From contig CAZTGB010000014.1 of assembly GCA_964612965.1 (NCBI GenBank), positions 1 to 18,708 on the forward strand: a stretch of 18,708 nt of DNA, given 5' to 3'. The notes under the pieces are model-generated. The model saw only the letters and a program-made list of their open reading frames with translations. It did no database searches and was not told the DNA's origin. A program made the translations under genes and the position numbers. Shown one piece after another: positions 1-7,580 of the stretch. This DNA comes from CAZTGB01 sp964612965. GTDB lineage: Bacteria > Patescibacteriota > Microgenomatia > UBA8517. Numbering within the stretch: position 1 is the first letter of the stretch; the number at the start of each line of letters is the position of its first letter.

Positions 1-54
1 CCCCTCAAGAAGTGGTTAATTTAAATCTGTAATATATGTTGTGTTACCACAAGG

Positions 55-702
55 TTATCTAAACAAAATTATTGGCCATTCCCAGAGAACATGGAGAAGT
101 ATTGAAGATAGTATATTTTTAGTTCTTGCAAATACAAATGCACTTCCAATTCCAAATATTGTTGTTAGTACTAAGTAAATTAGGGCTGAGGCGGGGTCTA
201 GCTTCCAAACGAAAAATGTAACAGGGACGTGAATTAGTGCCCAAAGAGCACTTGTTATAATATTTGCATTCCACTCATTTTTTAAGACAAACCACATTCT
301 GTTAAAAATGTAACCGCGAAAGGCAGTTTCCTCCGAAAAGGCTGTTGCAAAAGAAAGACCCAAGGAAGTCATAAAAGGAAGGGCTCCTAAATTTGCCCCA
401 AAATTAAAACCCTTATATCGTACAAAATTAATTAGAAGCGCCTCTACCACAAATAAAGTTCCAAGCCCAAGAGATAGGTAGATTGATGGAAATAGATTTT
501 TAAATGTAAAACCAAGTGATGAAATTCCTAATTTTTCTTTTCCCAAGAAATATACCAAAGGGATTAACCAGACAATTGGTTTGACTACTAATTCTTCAAT
601 TTCATCTGGAAGTTTAAAAAGGAATCTGTAAAAACCCCATACAATTACCAGGTAAGTGAGAAACACTGTGGTGTTTTTTAAAACAAGTTCTCTTTTAGGC
701 AT
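55..702 (-). CDS. CPBP-family intramembrane metalloprotease (Abi/CAAX-protease-like)
   Basis: A 215-residue hydrophobic protein with several membrane helices (about residues 10-28, 44-54, 72-92, 105-123, 146-166, 171-192). The family's metal and catalytic motifs are visible: SEETAFRG with E124-E125 and R129, then H158 in ALIHVP, then H204 in SSILLHVLWEW. Members of this family (PF02517) act as CAAX prenyl proteases, bacteriocin-immunity proteins or phage-abortive proteins, and the substrate cannot be told from sequence. The ATG start is supported by an extended -10 box six bases upstream. It lies 32 bases downstream of the HEPN gene on the same strand, so the two may be co-transcribed, although this gene also has its own promoter. 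Family assignment is firm; the function is open. Confidence 0.88.
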   Translation of the reverse strand: MPKRELVLKNTTVFLTYLVIVWGFYRFLFKLPDEIEELVVKPIVWLIPLVYFLGKEKLGISSLGFTFKNLFPSIYLSLGLGTLFVVEALLINFVRYKGFNFGANLGALPFMTSLGLSFATAFSEETAFRGYIFNRMWFVLKNEWNANIITSALWALIHVPVTFFVWKLDPASALIYLVLTTIFGIGSAFVFARTKNILSSILLHVLWEWPIILFR

Positions 703-708
703 TGATTT

Positions 709-717
709 AGTTTACCA
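709..717 (-). promoter_or_regulatory. Extended -10 promoter for the CPBP gene (leaderless)
   Basis: Read on the minus strand this is TGGTAAACT, i.e. TG-n-TAAACT, followed by six bases and then the ATG at 702. A start about seven bases after the -10 would make the mRNA begin at or next to the start codon. There is no Shine-Dalgarno sequence. Confidence 0.55.
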
Positions 718-718
718 T

Positions 719-730
719 GTCATGCATGAC
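719..730. repeat. Perfect 12-bp palindrome, candidate operator
   Basis: GTCATGCATGAC is its own reverse complement. It fills most of the 32-bp gap between the HEPN stop codon and the CPBP start, just upstream of the CPBP -10 box, where a repressor or activator would bind. It has no T-tract and no loop, so it is not a terminator. Confidence 0.45.
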
Positions 731-734
731 CAAG

Positions 735-1235
735 CTATAGCTTACACTCTTTAAAGGTTTGGTCGATTGTTTCAATTAGCTGACTTAATCTCTCCCCCGC
801 TTCATCTAAAGTTATTGCATTTTTCTCGTTAGGAAACCAATGAAAAATTAAGTTTCTTGCGGCCTTCCATGTCTCCCACATCATTTCAGCTAAACCCTCT
901 CCCCCGCAATATTTTGCAACTTTGTCATATACCCCCTCTCGCCTTAGCCTTTGAGGTAAAGATGGATTTAGAGCTTTTCCTATTCTAAATCGCTTTCCAA
1001 AATAATCCTCTTCGGTAATAAACTTTAAATCAAAAAATACTTTTTTGAGAAATCCCTCATATGCCTTGGCTGCTGGAAAGACAACAAATGAATAGTCATG
1101 AAATTGGTGACGACCGCCGGGGAGATCTGCCCCCATCCCCTTTAATACTTCAATTAAAAGAAATGATTCTCTAAGAAGTTCTTGAAGGTCCTCTTCTAAG
1201 TAATTCCACCAAATCTTTTTCTCTAGTGCCTCCAT
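735..1235 (-). CDS. HEPN-domain protein related to the RnlA toxin endonuclease domain
   Basis: A 166-residue soluble protein. Near the C-terminus it has ARNLIFHWF, an R-x4-H motif (R127, H132) of HEPN ribonucleases. Upstream is FHDYSFVVFPAAKAYEGFLKK (residues 45-65) with E60. E. coli RnlA uses E258, R318 and H323 with the same R-x4-H spacing, and the 'FPA.KA.EGFLK' stretch resembles that C-terminal domain. The N-terminal RnlA domains are absent and no RnlB-like antitoxin is adjacent. The reading frame stays open to a TTG at 1271 inside the divergent PBP gene, but the ATG at 1235 is preferred: it gives a normal start and has a -10-like box seven bases upstream. It is followed 32 bases later by the CPBP protease. 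It is probably an RNase or an RNA-binding protein; this is inference from motifs. Confidence 0.72.
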   Translation of the reverse strand: MEALEKKIWWNYLEEDLQELLRESFLLIEVLKGMGADLPGGRHQFHDYSFVVFPAAKAYEGFLKKVFFDLKFITEEDYFGKRFRIGKALNPSLPQRLRREGVYDKVAKYCGGEGLAEMMWETWKAARNLIFHWFPNEKNAITLDEAGERLSQLIETIDQTFKECKL

Positions 1236-1252
1236 ACAGTATAATTTAAAGT
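1236..1252. promoter_or_regulatory. 17-bp bidirectional promoter between the HEPN and PBP genes
   Basis: Only 17 bases separate the two divergent ATG codons. On the plus strand TATAAT (1240-1245) lies seven bases before the PBP ATG at 1253. On the minus strand TAAATT (1243-1248) lies seven bases before the HEPN ATG at 1235. The two -10 boxes overlap, so both transcripts would be leaderless and polymerase binding mutually exclusive. No good -35 is seen in either direction. Confidence 0.55.
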
Positions 1253-3460
1253 ATGGGAGACTTTTTTGCAAAGTTTGTTGATGTCTTAAAGACAGAATAT
1301 GGAAGAAAAAGGTTTATTTTCTTCTCAGTTCTCTCTATTTTAGGTATATATTTACTTTGGGGAATACCGCTTCCAACTAAACTTACATCATCTGATATTC
1401 CGGTTTCTACTAAGCTTTTTGATCGTAATGGAAAATTAATTTACGAGATATTCTCTGAAAAAAGAAGAACTCCGGTAAAACTTAACGAACTCCCTGACAC
1501 TATTAAAAATGCAACAATTGCCATTGAGGATAAAGATTTTTATAAACATAGAGGATTTTCTTTTACTGGAATTGCAAGAGCTCTTTATAAAATATCATTT
1601 GAGAGAAAGCTTGAGGGAGGTTCAACTATTACTCAGCAACTGGTTAAAAATTCTTTACTTACCCAAGAGAGGACAATTAGAAGAAAAGCCAGAGAATTCT
1701 TCTTAACTATTTTGGTTGAAGGAATTTATACAAAAGATCAAATCCTTGAACTCTATTTAAACCAGATACCATATGGTGGAACTGCATACGGAGTCGAGGC
1801 GGCTTCTGAAACTTATTTTGGTAAAACAGCTAAAGATTTAACTCTTGCTGAAGCCGCACTAATTGCGGGACTTCCTCAAAGGCCTTCTACCTACTCTCCG
1901 TTTGGTGCACATCCTGAACTTGCACACGAAAGACAAAAAGAAGTTTTAAAACAGATGGTTGCAAATGAATTTATTTCTCAAGATGCGGCGAACAAAGCAG
2001 GTCAGGAAGAGCTTAAGTTCACAAAGGTTGTCCCACCAAAAGCTCCACATTTTGCTCTGTGGGTAAAAGAACAGCTAGCCGAAAAATATGGGGAGAAAAA
2101 AGTCGAACAAGGAGGACTTCGTGTGACAACAACTCTTGATCTTGATCTACAGGATTTGGCCCAACAAGCTGTTGCGTCTGAAGTTGCCAAGCTTACAAAA
2201 CAAAATGTTGGTAATGGAGCTTTGATTGTCACACGACCCAAAACCGGTGAAATATTGGCCATGGTTGGCTCCAAGGATTACTTTGCAGAGGACGAAGATG
2301 GAAAAGTAAATGTAACTTTGGCAAAAAGACAACCTGGAAGCTCAATTAAACCCCTAAACTACGCTTTAGCCATTAAAGATGAGAGAATTACGGCAGCTAC
2401 AGCTTTTGCCGATACTTCAACTTGCTTTAGTGTTTCAGGTCAATCACTCTATTGCCCAAAAAACTACGATGGAGCTTTCCATGGGTTAGTGCAAACAAGA
2501 TTTGCCTTGGGAAATTCATATAATATTCCGGCGGTTAAGACTTTGGCCTTAAACAGAGTTGATAATTTTGTCGATTTTGCAAAAAGAATGGGACTTACTA
2601 CATTAACTGACCCTAAAAATTATGGTTTATCCTTAACTCTTGGTGGGGGTGAAGTTAGGCCATATGATATGGCAGTTGCCTTTGGGGTATTGGCAAATGG
2701 TGGAATTAAACAGGATTTGGTTGCAATTACAAACGTCTCAGACTGGAAAGGTAATGTTTTGGAAGAGATTAAACCAAAAGAAAATGAATTAAGTGGTGAG
2801 CGAATTCTTGACCCTGGAGTCACATTTCTTGTTTCTCATATCTTACTTGATAACAATGCTAGAAGTCAGGCATTTGGACCAACCTCATTCCTTAATGTAT
2901 TGGGGCACCCTGAGGTTTCAGTTAAAACCGGAACTACAAATGATAGGCGTGATAATTGGACTATTGGATATACAGAACAAGCAACCGTGGTTACCTGGGT
3001 TGGAAATAACGATAACAGTGAAATGAGCGGAGCCGTATCTGGAGTAAGTGGCGCATCCCCTATTTGGAATAAAATAATGAAAGCGGTTTTAGATAAGGCT
3101 GAAAAAGGATTATATGACAAAGAAGAAGAAGGGCACGCCTGGCCAAGGCAACCTGGAAATGTAGTTGGGAGCAATATTTGTGCAACCACCGGACTTAAAC
3201 CAAACGGATCCGAAGGAGCATTTGATTGTCCAACCAGATTTGAATATTTCTTAGAAGGAACGGTACCTGTTGCAACTGGTGGTGAAAGACAGGATATTGC
3301 TATATTTAAAGATACTGGGCAACAGGCACCGGGCGATGCCGATCCTTCCCAAATTGAAATACAAAATAAACCTGTTTATAAGGATCCGACAGGATCTATT
3401 TACTGCCTTGACTGCGCAATTAGTAGCGCGTCTGCAACCATTCGATACCCTCTTCGTTAA
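1253..3460 (+). CDS. Class A penicillin-binding protein (bifunctional glycosyltransferase/transpeptidase), copy 1
   Basis: A 735-residue peptidoglycan synthase. It has a short cytoplasmic N-terminus and one membrane helix at about residues 21-40. The GT51 glycosyltransferase domain (about 60-250) carries the catalytic IEDKDFYKHRGF (E92, H99) and GGSTITQQLVKN (122-133). The transpeptidase domain (about 315-615) has all three motifs: SSIK with nucleophile S363 and K366, SYN at 422-424, and KTGT at 558-561. The C-terminal extension (about 625-735) contains cysteines 643, 659, 718 and 721; C391 and C401 could pair within the transpeptidase domain. It polymerises and cross-links glycan strands outside the membrane. 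The ATG at 1253 is set by TATAAT seven bases upstream; there is no Shine-Dalgarno. A paralogue follows 74 bases downstream. Confidence 0.96.
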   Translation: MGDFFAKFVDVLKTEYGRKRFIFFSVLSILGIYLLWGIPLPTKLTSSDIPVSTKLFDRNGKLIYEIFSEKRRTPVKLNELPDTIKNATIAIEDKDFYKHRGFSFTGIARALYKISFERKLEGGSTITQQLVKNSLLTQERTIRRKAREFFLTILVEGIYTKDQILELYLNQIPYGGTAYGVEAASETYFGKTAKDLTLAEAALIAGLPQRPSTYSPFGAHPELAHERQKEVLKQMVANEFISQDAANKAGQEELKFTKVVPPKAPHFALWVKEQLAEKYGEKKVEQGGLRVTTTLDLDLQDLAQQAVASEVAKLTKQNVGNGALIVTRPKTGEILAMVGSKDYFAEDEDGKVNVTLAKRQPGSSIKPLNYALAIKDERITAATAFADTSTCFSVSGQSLYCPKNYDGAFHGLVQTRFALGNSYNIPAVKTLALNRVDNFVDFAKRMGLTTLTDPKNYGLSLTLGGGEVRPYDMAVAFGVLANGGIKQDLVAITNVSDWKGNVLEEIKPKENELSGERILDPGVTFLVSHILLDNNARSQAFGPTSFLNVLGHPEVSVKTGTTNDRRDNWTIGYTEQATVVTWVGNNDNSEMSGAVSGVSGASPIWNKIMKAVLDKAEKGLYDKEEEGHAWPRQPGNVVGSNICATTGLKPNGSEGAFDCPTRFEYFLEGTVPVATGGERQDIAIFKDTGQQAPGDADPSQIEIQNKPVYKDPTGSIYCLDCAISSASATIRYPLR

Positions 3461-3462
3461 AA

Positions 3463-3478
3463 GCTTAAGAACTTAAGC
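3463..3478. repeat. Perfect inverted repeat between the two PBP genes
   Basis: GCTTAAG, AA, then CTTAAGC, starting two bases after the stop codon of the first PBP. RNA could form a 6-bp stem with a GAAC loop. On the plus strand it is followed by AAAAC rather than T residues, so it is a poor intrinsic terminator. It may be a processing or stabilising hairpin or a protein site. The rest of the 3461-3534 spacer holds only the next promoter. Confidence 0.4.
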
Positions 3479-3518
3479 AAAACTTGTTGGAATATCATAA
3501 GCAAAGCTAGATAAGGCG

Positions 3519-3527
3519 TGATAAAAT
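3519..3527 (+). promoter_or_regulatory. Extended -10 promoter for the second PBP gene (leaderless)
   Basis: TGATAAAAT (TG-n-TAAAAT) is followed by seven bases and the ATG at 3535, the same geometry as the first PBP. No recognisable -35 lies 17 bases upstream, consistent with an extended -10 promoter. No Shine-Dalgarno is present. Confidence 0.55.
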
Positions 3528-3534
3528 ACGCTCC

Positions 3535-5874
3535 ATGGCTCAAAGCGCCAAGAAAAAAACAGATGAAAAACATGCCCAAAAAATTGAGTTTAATCCAATA
3601 GGGATGGTCTCTTGGGTATTGGGATCTATTGGTAAACCTTTTTACTTCCTTCTGTCTAATCTTGTTTTAGGAATAATCATCTTCCTTTATTTAATTGGTC
3701 ACTCAGTGCGAGGTATTTTTAATTTTAAACCAAGAAAAATTAATTTTCCGAAAATCAAAATTCCATCTTTTAAACTTTCTTCTATCACTTTTCCCAAAAT
3801 TAAATTTAATAAGGTTAGGATTTTAGAATTGAAGTTTTCACTTTTTGAATTAAAAGTATTTTTGAAGATTAAGAATTTGTTTACAAAAAGGAAAAAACTT
3901 AAATTCAGATTTAAGATTGTTTATTTTCTTCCAATTCTTTTGACAACATTTATCCTTTGTTTTTGGTTTTTTATTTTGAAAGACCTTCCCTCCCCTCATA
4001 ATTTAACAGATAGGCAAATAGAAGTTTCAACTAAAATTTATGATAGAAACGGACAACTTTTATATAAAATTTATAAAGATAAAAATAGATCTATTATCCC
4101 TTTAAGTGAAATTCCAAACAACGTCAGACTTGCCACTCTGGCCGCTGAGGATGCAGAATTTTATGTTCATCCAGGGATCTCTCTTCGAGGAATTTCTCGA
4201 GCCTTTTTTCAAAATCTTAAAGAAGGCACGCTTCAGGGAGGTTCAACTATTACCCAGCAACTGGTTAAGAATGCACTATTGACCCCAGAAAAAACTGTAA
4301 TCAGAAAGATTAAAGAATTAATTCTTTCGTTCCAAGTTGAATTAAATTATTCAAAAGATCAAATACTGGAGATGTACTTAAATGAAGTATCATATGGTGG
4401 AACCGCATATGGAGCAGCTGAGGCTTCTTTTGAATATTTTGGTAAAGAAGTTAAAGATTTAAATTTGGCTGAGGCAGCATTTTTGGCGGGGTTACCACAA
4501 AGTCCCACTAAATATTCTCCTTTTGGATCAGATCCTTCCTCTGGATTTACTAGACAGCGGGAAGTACTACACTTGATGAGGGTTAATAGATTTATAACAG
4601 TTGATCAGGAAGAGGCAGCACTTAATCAAAGGTTAACTTTTATTCCGGACAGAAAAGAAATTAAGGCTCCACATTTCGTAATGTATGTAAGACAAATCTT
4701 GGTTGATACATATGGCGAGGAGATGGTTGAAAAAGGAGGGCTTGAAGTTGTCACCTCACTTGATCTTTCTATTCAAGAATTATCTGAAAAAGTGGTTCGT
4801 GAAGAAGTTGAAAAACTAAAAAATCTCAGGGTCGGAAATGGGGCTGCCCTTGTAATTAATCCAAAAACTGGTGAAATATTGGCTATGGTTGGCTCTAAAG
4901 ACTATTTCGATATAGTCAGTGATGGCAATGTAAATGTAACAACTAGATTAAGGCAACCTGGAAGTTCGATCAAAGTTGTGAATTACGCATACGCACTGTC
5001 TCATGGCTATAGTCCTGCATCAGTAATTGATGATAGCCCAATTACATATGTAACTCCGGGAACTACTCCCTACTCTCCTAAAAACTATGACGGGGAATTT
5101 AAAGGGAAAGTTTCTTTGAGGACTGCTCTTGCTGAGAGTCGAAATGTTCCTGCGGTTAAAGTATTGGCCTCGTATGGGGTTGGAAAAATGATTGAGATGG
5201 GAAAAAACATGGGGATAACCACTTGGGATGATCCATCTCGTTTTGGGCTGTCTCTCACTCTTGGAGGCGGGGAGGTAAAACTGATTGATTTAGCTCAAGT
5301 TTTTTCAACTATTGCAAATTATGGAATAAAATCTGAAATAACCCCAATTATTGAGGTAAAGAATTATAAAGGGCGCGAAATATGGAAAAATGGATTTGAT
5401 TTGAGTTCAAAGGCGATTGATGAACGAGTAGCGTATCAATTAATTGATATTTTAAAAGATAATCGCGCTCGCTCTGGATCTTTTGGAACTAGTTCATACT
5501 TGGTTGTTAAAGATCATCCAGAAGTTGCCGTTAAAACGGGGACTAGTAATGATTTGAGGGATAATTTAACTGCTGGTTTTAATCAAGATTATTTAGTTGT
5601 TACTTGGGTTGGAAATAATGATAACTCACCAATGAGTAGAATTGCTTCGGGAGTCACGGGCGCTTCTCCTATTTGGAATAAAATAATTAGTAGTCTTTTA
5701 AATGGCAAACCATCAATTGATTGGAAAGTTCCTGATGGGGTCATAAGAGTTAACTGTTTGGGGAAGAGTGAATGGTTTTTGAAAGAAGACAAAACGCAGT
5801 CTAGCTATTGTCAGCCGATAGCTCCTGATATAAAAGATAATAAGGAAGAAGAAAAAGTCCCCCAAATATTGTAA
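3535..5874 (+). CDS. Class A penicillin-binding protein, copy 2, with unusual basic N-terminal region
   Basis: A 779-residue paralogue of the upstream PBP. GT51 domain: AAEDAEFYVHPG (E205, H212) and GGSTITQQLVKN (235-246). Transpeptidase domain: SSIK (S477, K480), SRN (535-537), KTGT (667-670). Unlike copy 1, about 150 residues precede the catalytic part. A hydrophobic stretch (21-58) is followed by a strongly basic segment with repeated FPKIK units (71-75 and 86-90) rich in K, F and I (60-127), then a membrane helix (128-148). If residues 21-58 form a hairpin, the basic loop stays cytoplasmic and the catalytic domains are outside, in line with the positive-inside rule. The C-terminus is short and lacks the Cys-rich tail of copy 1. 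Its last 74 bases overlap the convergent membrane-protein gene. Confidence 0.95.
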   Translation: MAQSAKKKTDEKHAQKIEFNPIGMVSWVLGSIGKPFYFLLSNLVLGIIIFLYLIGHSVRGIFNFKPRKINFPKIKIPSFKLSSITFPKIKFNKVRILELKFSLFELKVFLKIKNLFTKRKKLKFRFKIVYFLPILLTTFILCFWFFILKDLPSPHNLTDRQIEVSTKIYDRNGQLLYKIYKDKNRSIIPLSEIPNNVRLATLAAEDAEFYVHPGISLRGISRAFFQNLKEGTLQGGSTITQQLVKNALLTPEKTVIRKIKELILSFQVELNYSKDQILEMYLNEVSYGGTAYGAAEASFEYFGKEVKDLNLAEAAFLAGLPQSPTKYSPFGSDPSSGFTRQREVLHLMRVNRFITVDQEEAALNQRLTFIPDRKEIKAPHFVMYVRQILVDTYGEEMVEKGGLEVVTSLDLSIQELSEKVVREEVEKLKNLRVGNGAALVINPKTGEILAMVGSKDYFDIVSDGNVNVTTRLRQPGSSIKVVNYAYALSHGYSPASVIDDSPITYVTPGTTPYSPKNYDGEFKGKVSLRTALAESRNVPAVKVLASYGVGKMIEMGKNMGITTWDDPSRFGLSLTLGGGEVKLIDLAQVFSTIANYGIKSEITPIIEVKNYKGREIWKNGFDLSSKAIDERVAYQLIDILKDNRARSGSFGTSSYLVVKDHPEVAVKTGTSNDLRDNLTAGFNQDYLVVTWVGNNDNSPMSRIASGVTGASPIWNKIISSLLNGKPSIDWKVPDGVIRVNCLGKSEWFLKEDKTQSSYCQPIAPDIKDNKEEEKVPQIL

Positions 5875-6640
5875 ACACGGTTGTCCCCAGCCCTTGAGGA
5901 ACAAAAGAAGATAAAATTTGACCCAAAATTCCGAATATGGCGAAAACAAATAACCTTCCTACTATTTTCCAAAACTTTCCAACAACAAGTCTTTTACTTG
6001 CCCACAATGACGCCTTTACCCCAAGGCTCTGATCGATGTATATAAATCTCGAAAAAGTAAACCAGAACGCAAATATAAAAACAAAAACAAATGAAACAAG
6101 TGACGCAACAATTAATAAAATTCTTATAATACCAATTATTATCTGAGGTGAACCAACTGATAAATCTGTAATAACTGGATAAAATGTGGCTAACAAACCC
6201 CATATTAAAAATACTACCAAAAGACCCCCAACGGAAATTAATCCGGATAAAAAGTTAACCAAAAACACCCCCCAGATCTTTTTCCAAGCATATCTAAAAG
6301 TTTCTGAGACACTAATCAAATTTCCTCTGGCAACTTCTGATACAGCTTTAATCCCAGCGACACTTACCCAAAAGGATATTATTGCAGATGCAAAGATAAG
6401 GACTACGACAATTCCCATTATTGCAATACTTGAAGAAGATCCAAATTTTTGACCAAGTTGGGCTATTTGGCTGCCAAAGTCAGACATCTCTCCACGAGCA
6501 GATTGATTAAATAAAAATGAGAGGATAGCAAAAGGAATTAAAAATGCATAAATTTTAAGAAAATAAATAAAATTCTCTTTTTTAAAATAGATACTAAAGG
6601 ACTTTTTAATTAATGTAATCGGACCCGAAAGTTGTTTCAT
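5801..6640 (-). CDS. Polytopic membrane protein of unknown function
   Basis: A 279-residue protein with about six hydrophobic segments (roughly 24-45, 71-94, 122-153, 167-198, 223-247, 252-272). The amphipathic stretches at 111-121 (SVSETFRYAWK) and 209-224 (KASLWASKRLVVGKFW) look like two copies of one unit, each preceding a membrane segment, as in DUF975 or 'glycerophosphoryl diester phosphodiesterase membrane region' type families. No catalytic motif is seen. The ATG overlaps the stop of the upstream serine hydrolase gene by 4 bases (ATGA), so the two are translationally coupled and may work together at the membrane. The 3' end overlaps the convergent PBP gene by 74 bases. Function not recognised. 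Confidence 0.85.
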   Translation of the reverse strand: MKQLSGPITLIKKSFSIYFKKENFIYFLKIYAFLIPFAILSFLFNQSARGEMSDFGSQIAQLGQKFGSSSSIAIMGIVVVLIFASAIISFWVSVAGIKAVSEVARGNLISVSETFRYAWKKIWGVFLVNFLSGLISVGGLLVVFLIWGLLATFYPVITDLSVGSPQIIIGIIRILLIVASLVSFVFVFIFAFWFTFSRFIYIDQSLGVKASLWASKRLVVGKFWKIVGRLFVFAIFGILGQILSSFVPQGLGTTVFTIFGGLFLLPYYLLYQELSADNS

Positions 6641-7575
6641 TTTGTCATCTCATCATACACCAGTTTAGATAATTCAGGAAAGATGTTATTTGCTTCACTT
6701 TCGATTATACCTTCTGTCATTATTACAACAATATAGGGGCTATCTGAATACACAATACCAGCATCATTGACCACATGCACTTCACGGCCAAATTTATGAG
6801 AAATCCGAATGTTTTCGGGAACTCCTTTTTTAAGCCAATCTTCAAAAATAGTGTTTGTCAAGTAACCTAAAATCTTTTCGTTTTTATCCTCAAATATATT
6901 TTTAAATAAATCCCCCATTTCTTTTGGTGTAGTTTCGTTTTTTTCCAAAGAAGTTTTACTCATCCCAAGAGTGTCTATGTAATTTTGAAGGGCATCTCGA
7001 CCAAATTTTTTAACCATTTCACTAAATACCGTGTTATCACTCCGTTTTCCCATAGCTTCTAATTTTGAGTCATCGACACGTCCTTCAACATATAGCATTA
7101 CAGGTAGTTTAATTAGAGAGGCTGCCTGTATAACTTCGTCTTCATTCACCCCAAATGAATGGTTATTTGATAAATCAATTACATATAAGGCGTAAACTCC
7201 GGAAAGTTTATCTGTTCTTTCTTTGAACTCATTGATTATCTTCTCGGACCTTTCTTTTTCCACTTCTTTTATTTTACCAACTTTTATGACTTCTTCTTTA
7301 AAAGGATTTGAAAAATTGAATGACATAAGTGAAAAACGTGGCAGTCCGGGAAGTTTAAATCCTCGGGCAGAAATAGCAAGAAGGCTTGATGTAAAAATTG
7401 TTCCAAGAAGAATTCCTAAAACGATATATCTTTCTTTCTTTCCCCAAGTCTTCGGTGGTTCTTTTCTCTTTTTTTTGTTTTCAGGTTTTAAATCACGAAT
7501 TTTCCTAGATGGCTCTTCATATTCGTACTCTTCATCTTCGTAATCTTCCTCCTTCTTTTTTCCAAAAAATGCCAT
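6637..7575 (-). CDS. Membrane-anchored class A beta-lactamase-like serine hydrolase (Beta-lactamase2 fold)
   Basis: A 312-residue protein from the ATG at 7575. It has a highly charged acidic/basic cytoplasmic N-terminus (1-48), one membrane helix (about 49-70), a linker, and an extracytoplasmic serine-hydrolase domain. Motifs: ASLIKLP with S153-x-x-K156, the class A signature SDN at 179-181, and HKFG at 260-263 in place of KTG. NETTPKEM (213-220) matches the 'TTP.xM' helix after the omega loop. The spacing from SDN to this helix is short and no clear E-x-x-L-N omega loop is seen, so the deacylating Glu may be missing. True beta-lactamase activity is therefore doubtful; a peptidase, esterase or penicillin-binding role is more likely. 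The frame opens further to a TTG at 7602, but that would overlap the corrected dehydrogenase stop at 7581; the ATG lies five bases after it. Confidence 0.85.
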   Translation of the reverse strand: MAFFGKKKEEDYEDEEYEYEEPSRKIRDLKPENKKKRKEPPKTWGKKERYIVLGILLGTIFTSSLLAISARGFKLPGLPRFSLMSFNFSNPFKEEVIKVGKIKEVEKERSEKIINEFKERTDKLSGVYALYVIDLSNNHSFGVNEDEVIQAASLIKLPVMLYVEGRVDDSKLEAMGKRSDNTVFSEMVKKFGRDALQNYIDTLGMSKTSLEKNETTPKEMGDLFKNIFEDKNEKILGYLTNTIFEDWLKKGVPENIRISHKFGREVHVVNDAGIVYSDSPYIVVIMTEGIIESEANNIFPELSKLVYDEMTK

Positions 7576-7580
7576 GTGGA

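Noticed and set aside
39..52. Small inverted repeat TTGTG-ttac-CACAA just after the CPBP stop, possible terminator
   Set aside because: The stem is only 5 bp and there is no T-tract on the minus strand; too weak to call.
1236..1271. TTG start at 1271 for the HEPN gene
   Set aside because: It would place the start inside the divergent PBP gene and ignore an ATG at 1235 with a -10 box at the leaderless distance.
3463..3478. Intrinsic terminator after the first PBP
   Set aside because: The hairpin is followed by AAAAC on the coding strand, not T residues. Kept only as an inverted repeat.
5713..5949. Additional open frames on both strands inside the PBP, GAPDH, dehydrogenase and kinase genes
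   Set aside because: They lie within well-supported genes in other frames and show no domain motifs or starts of their own.
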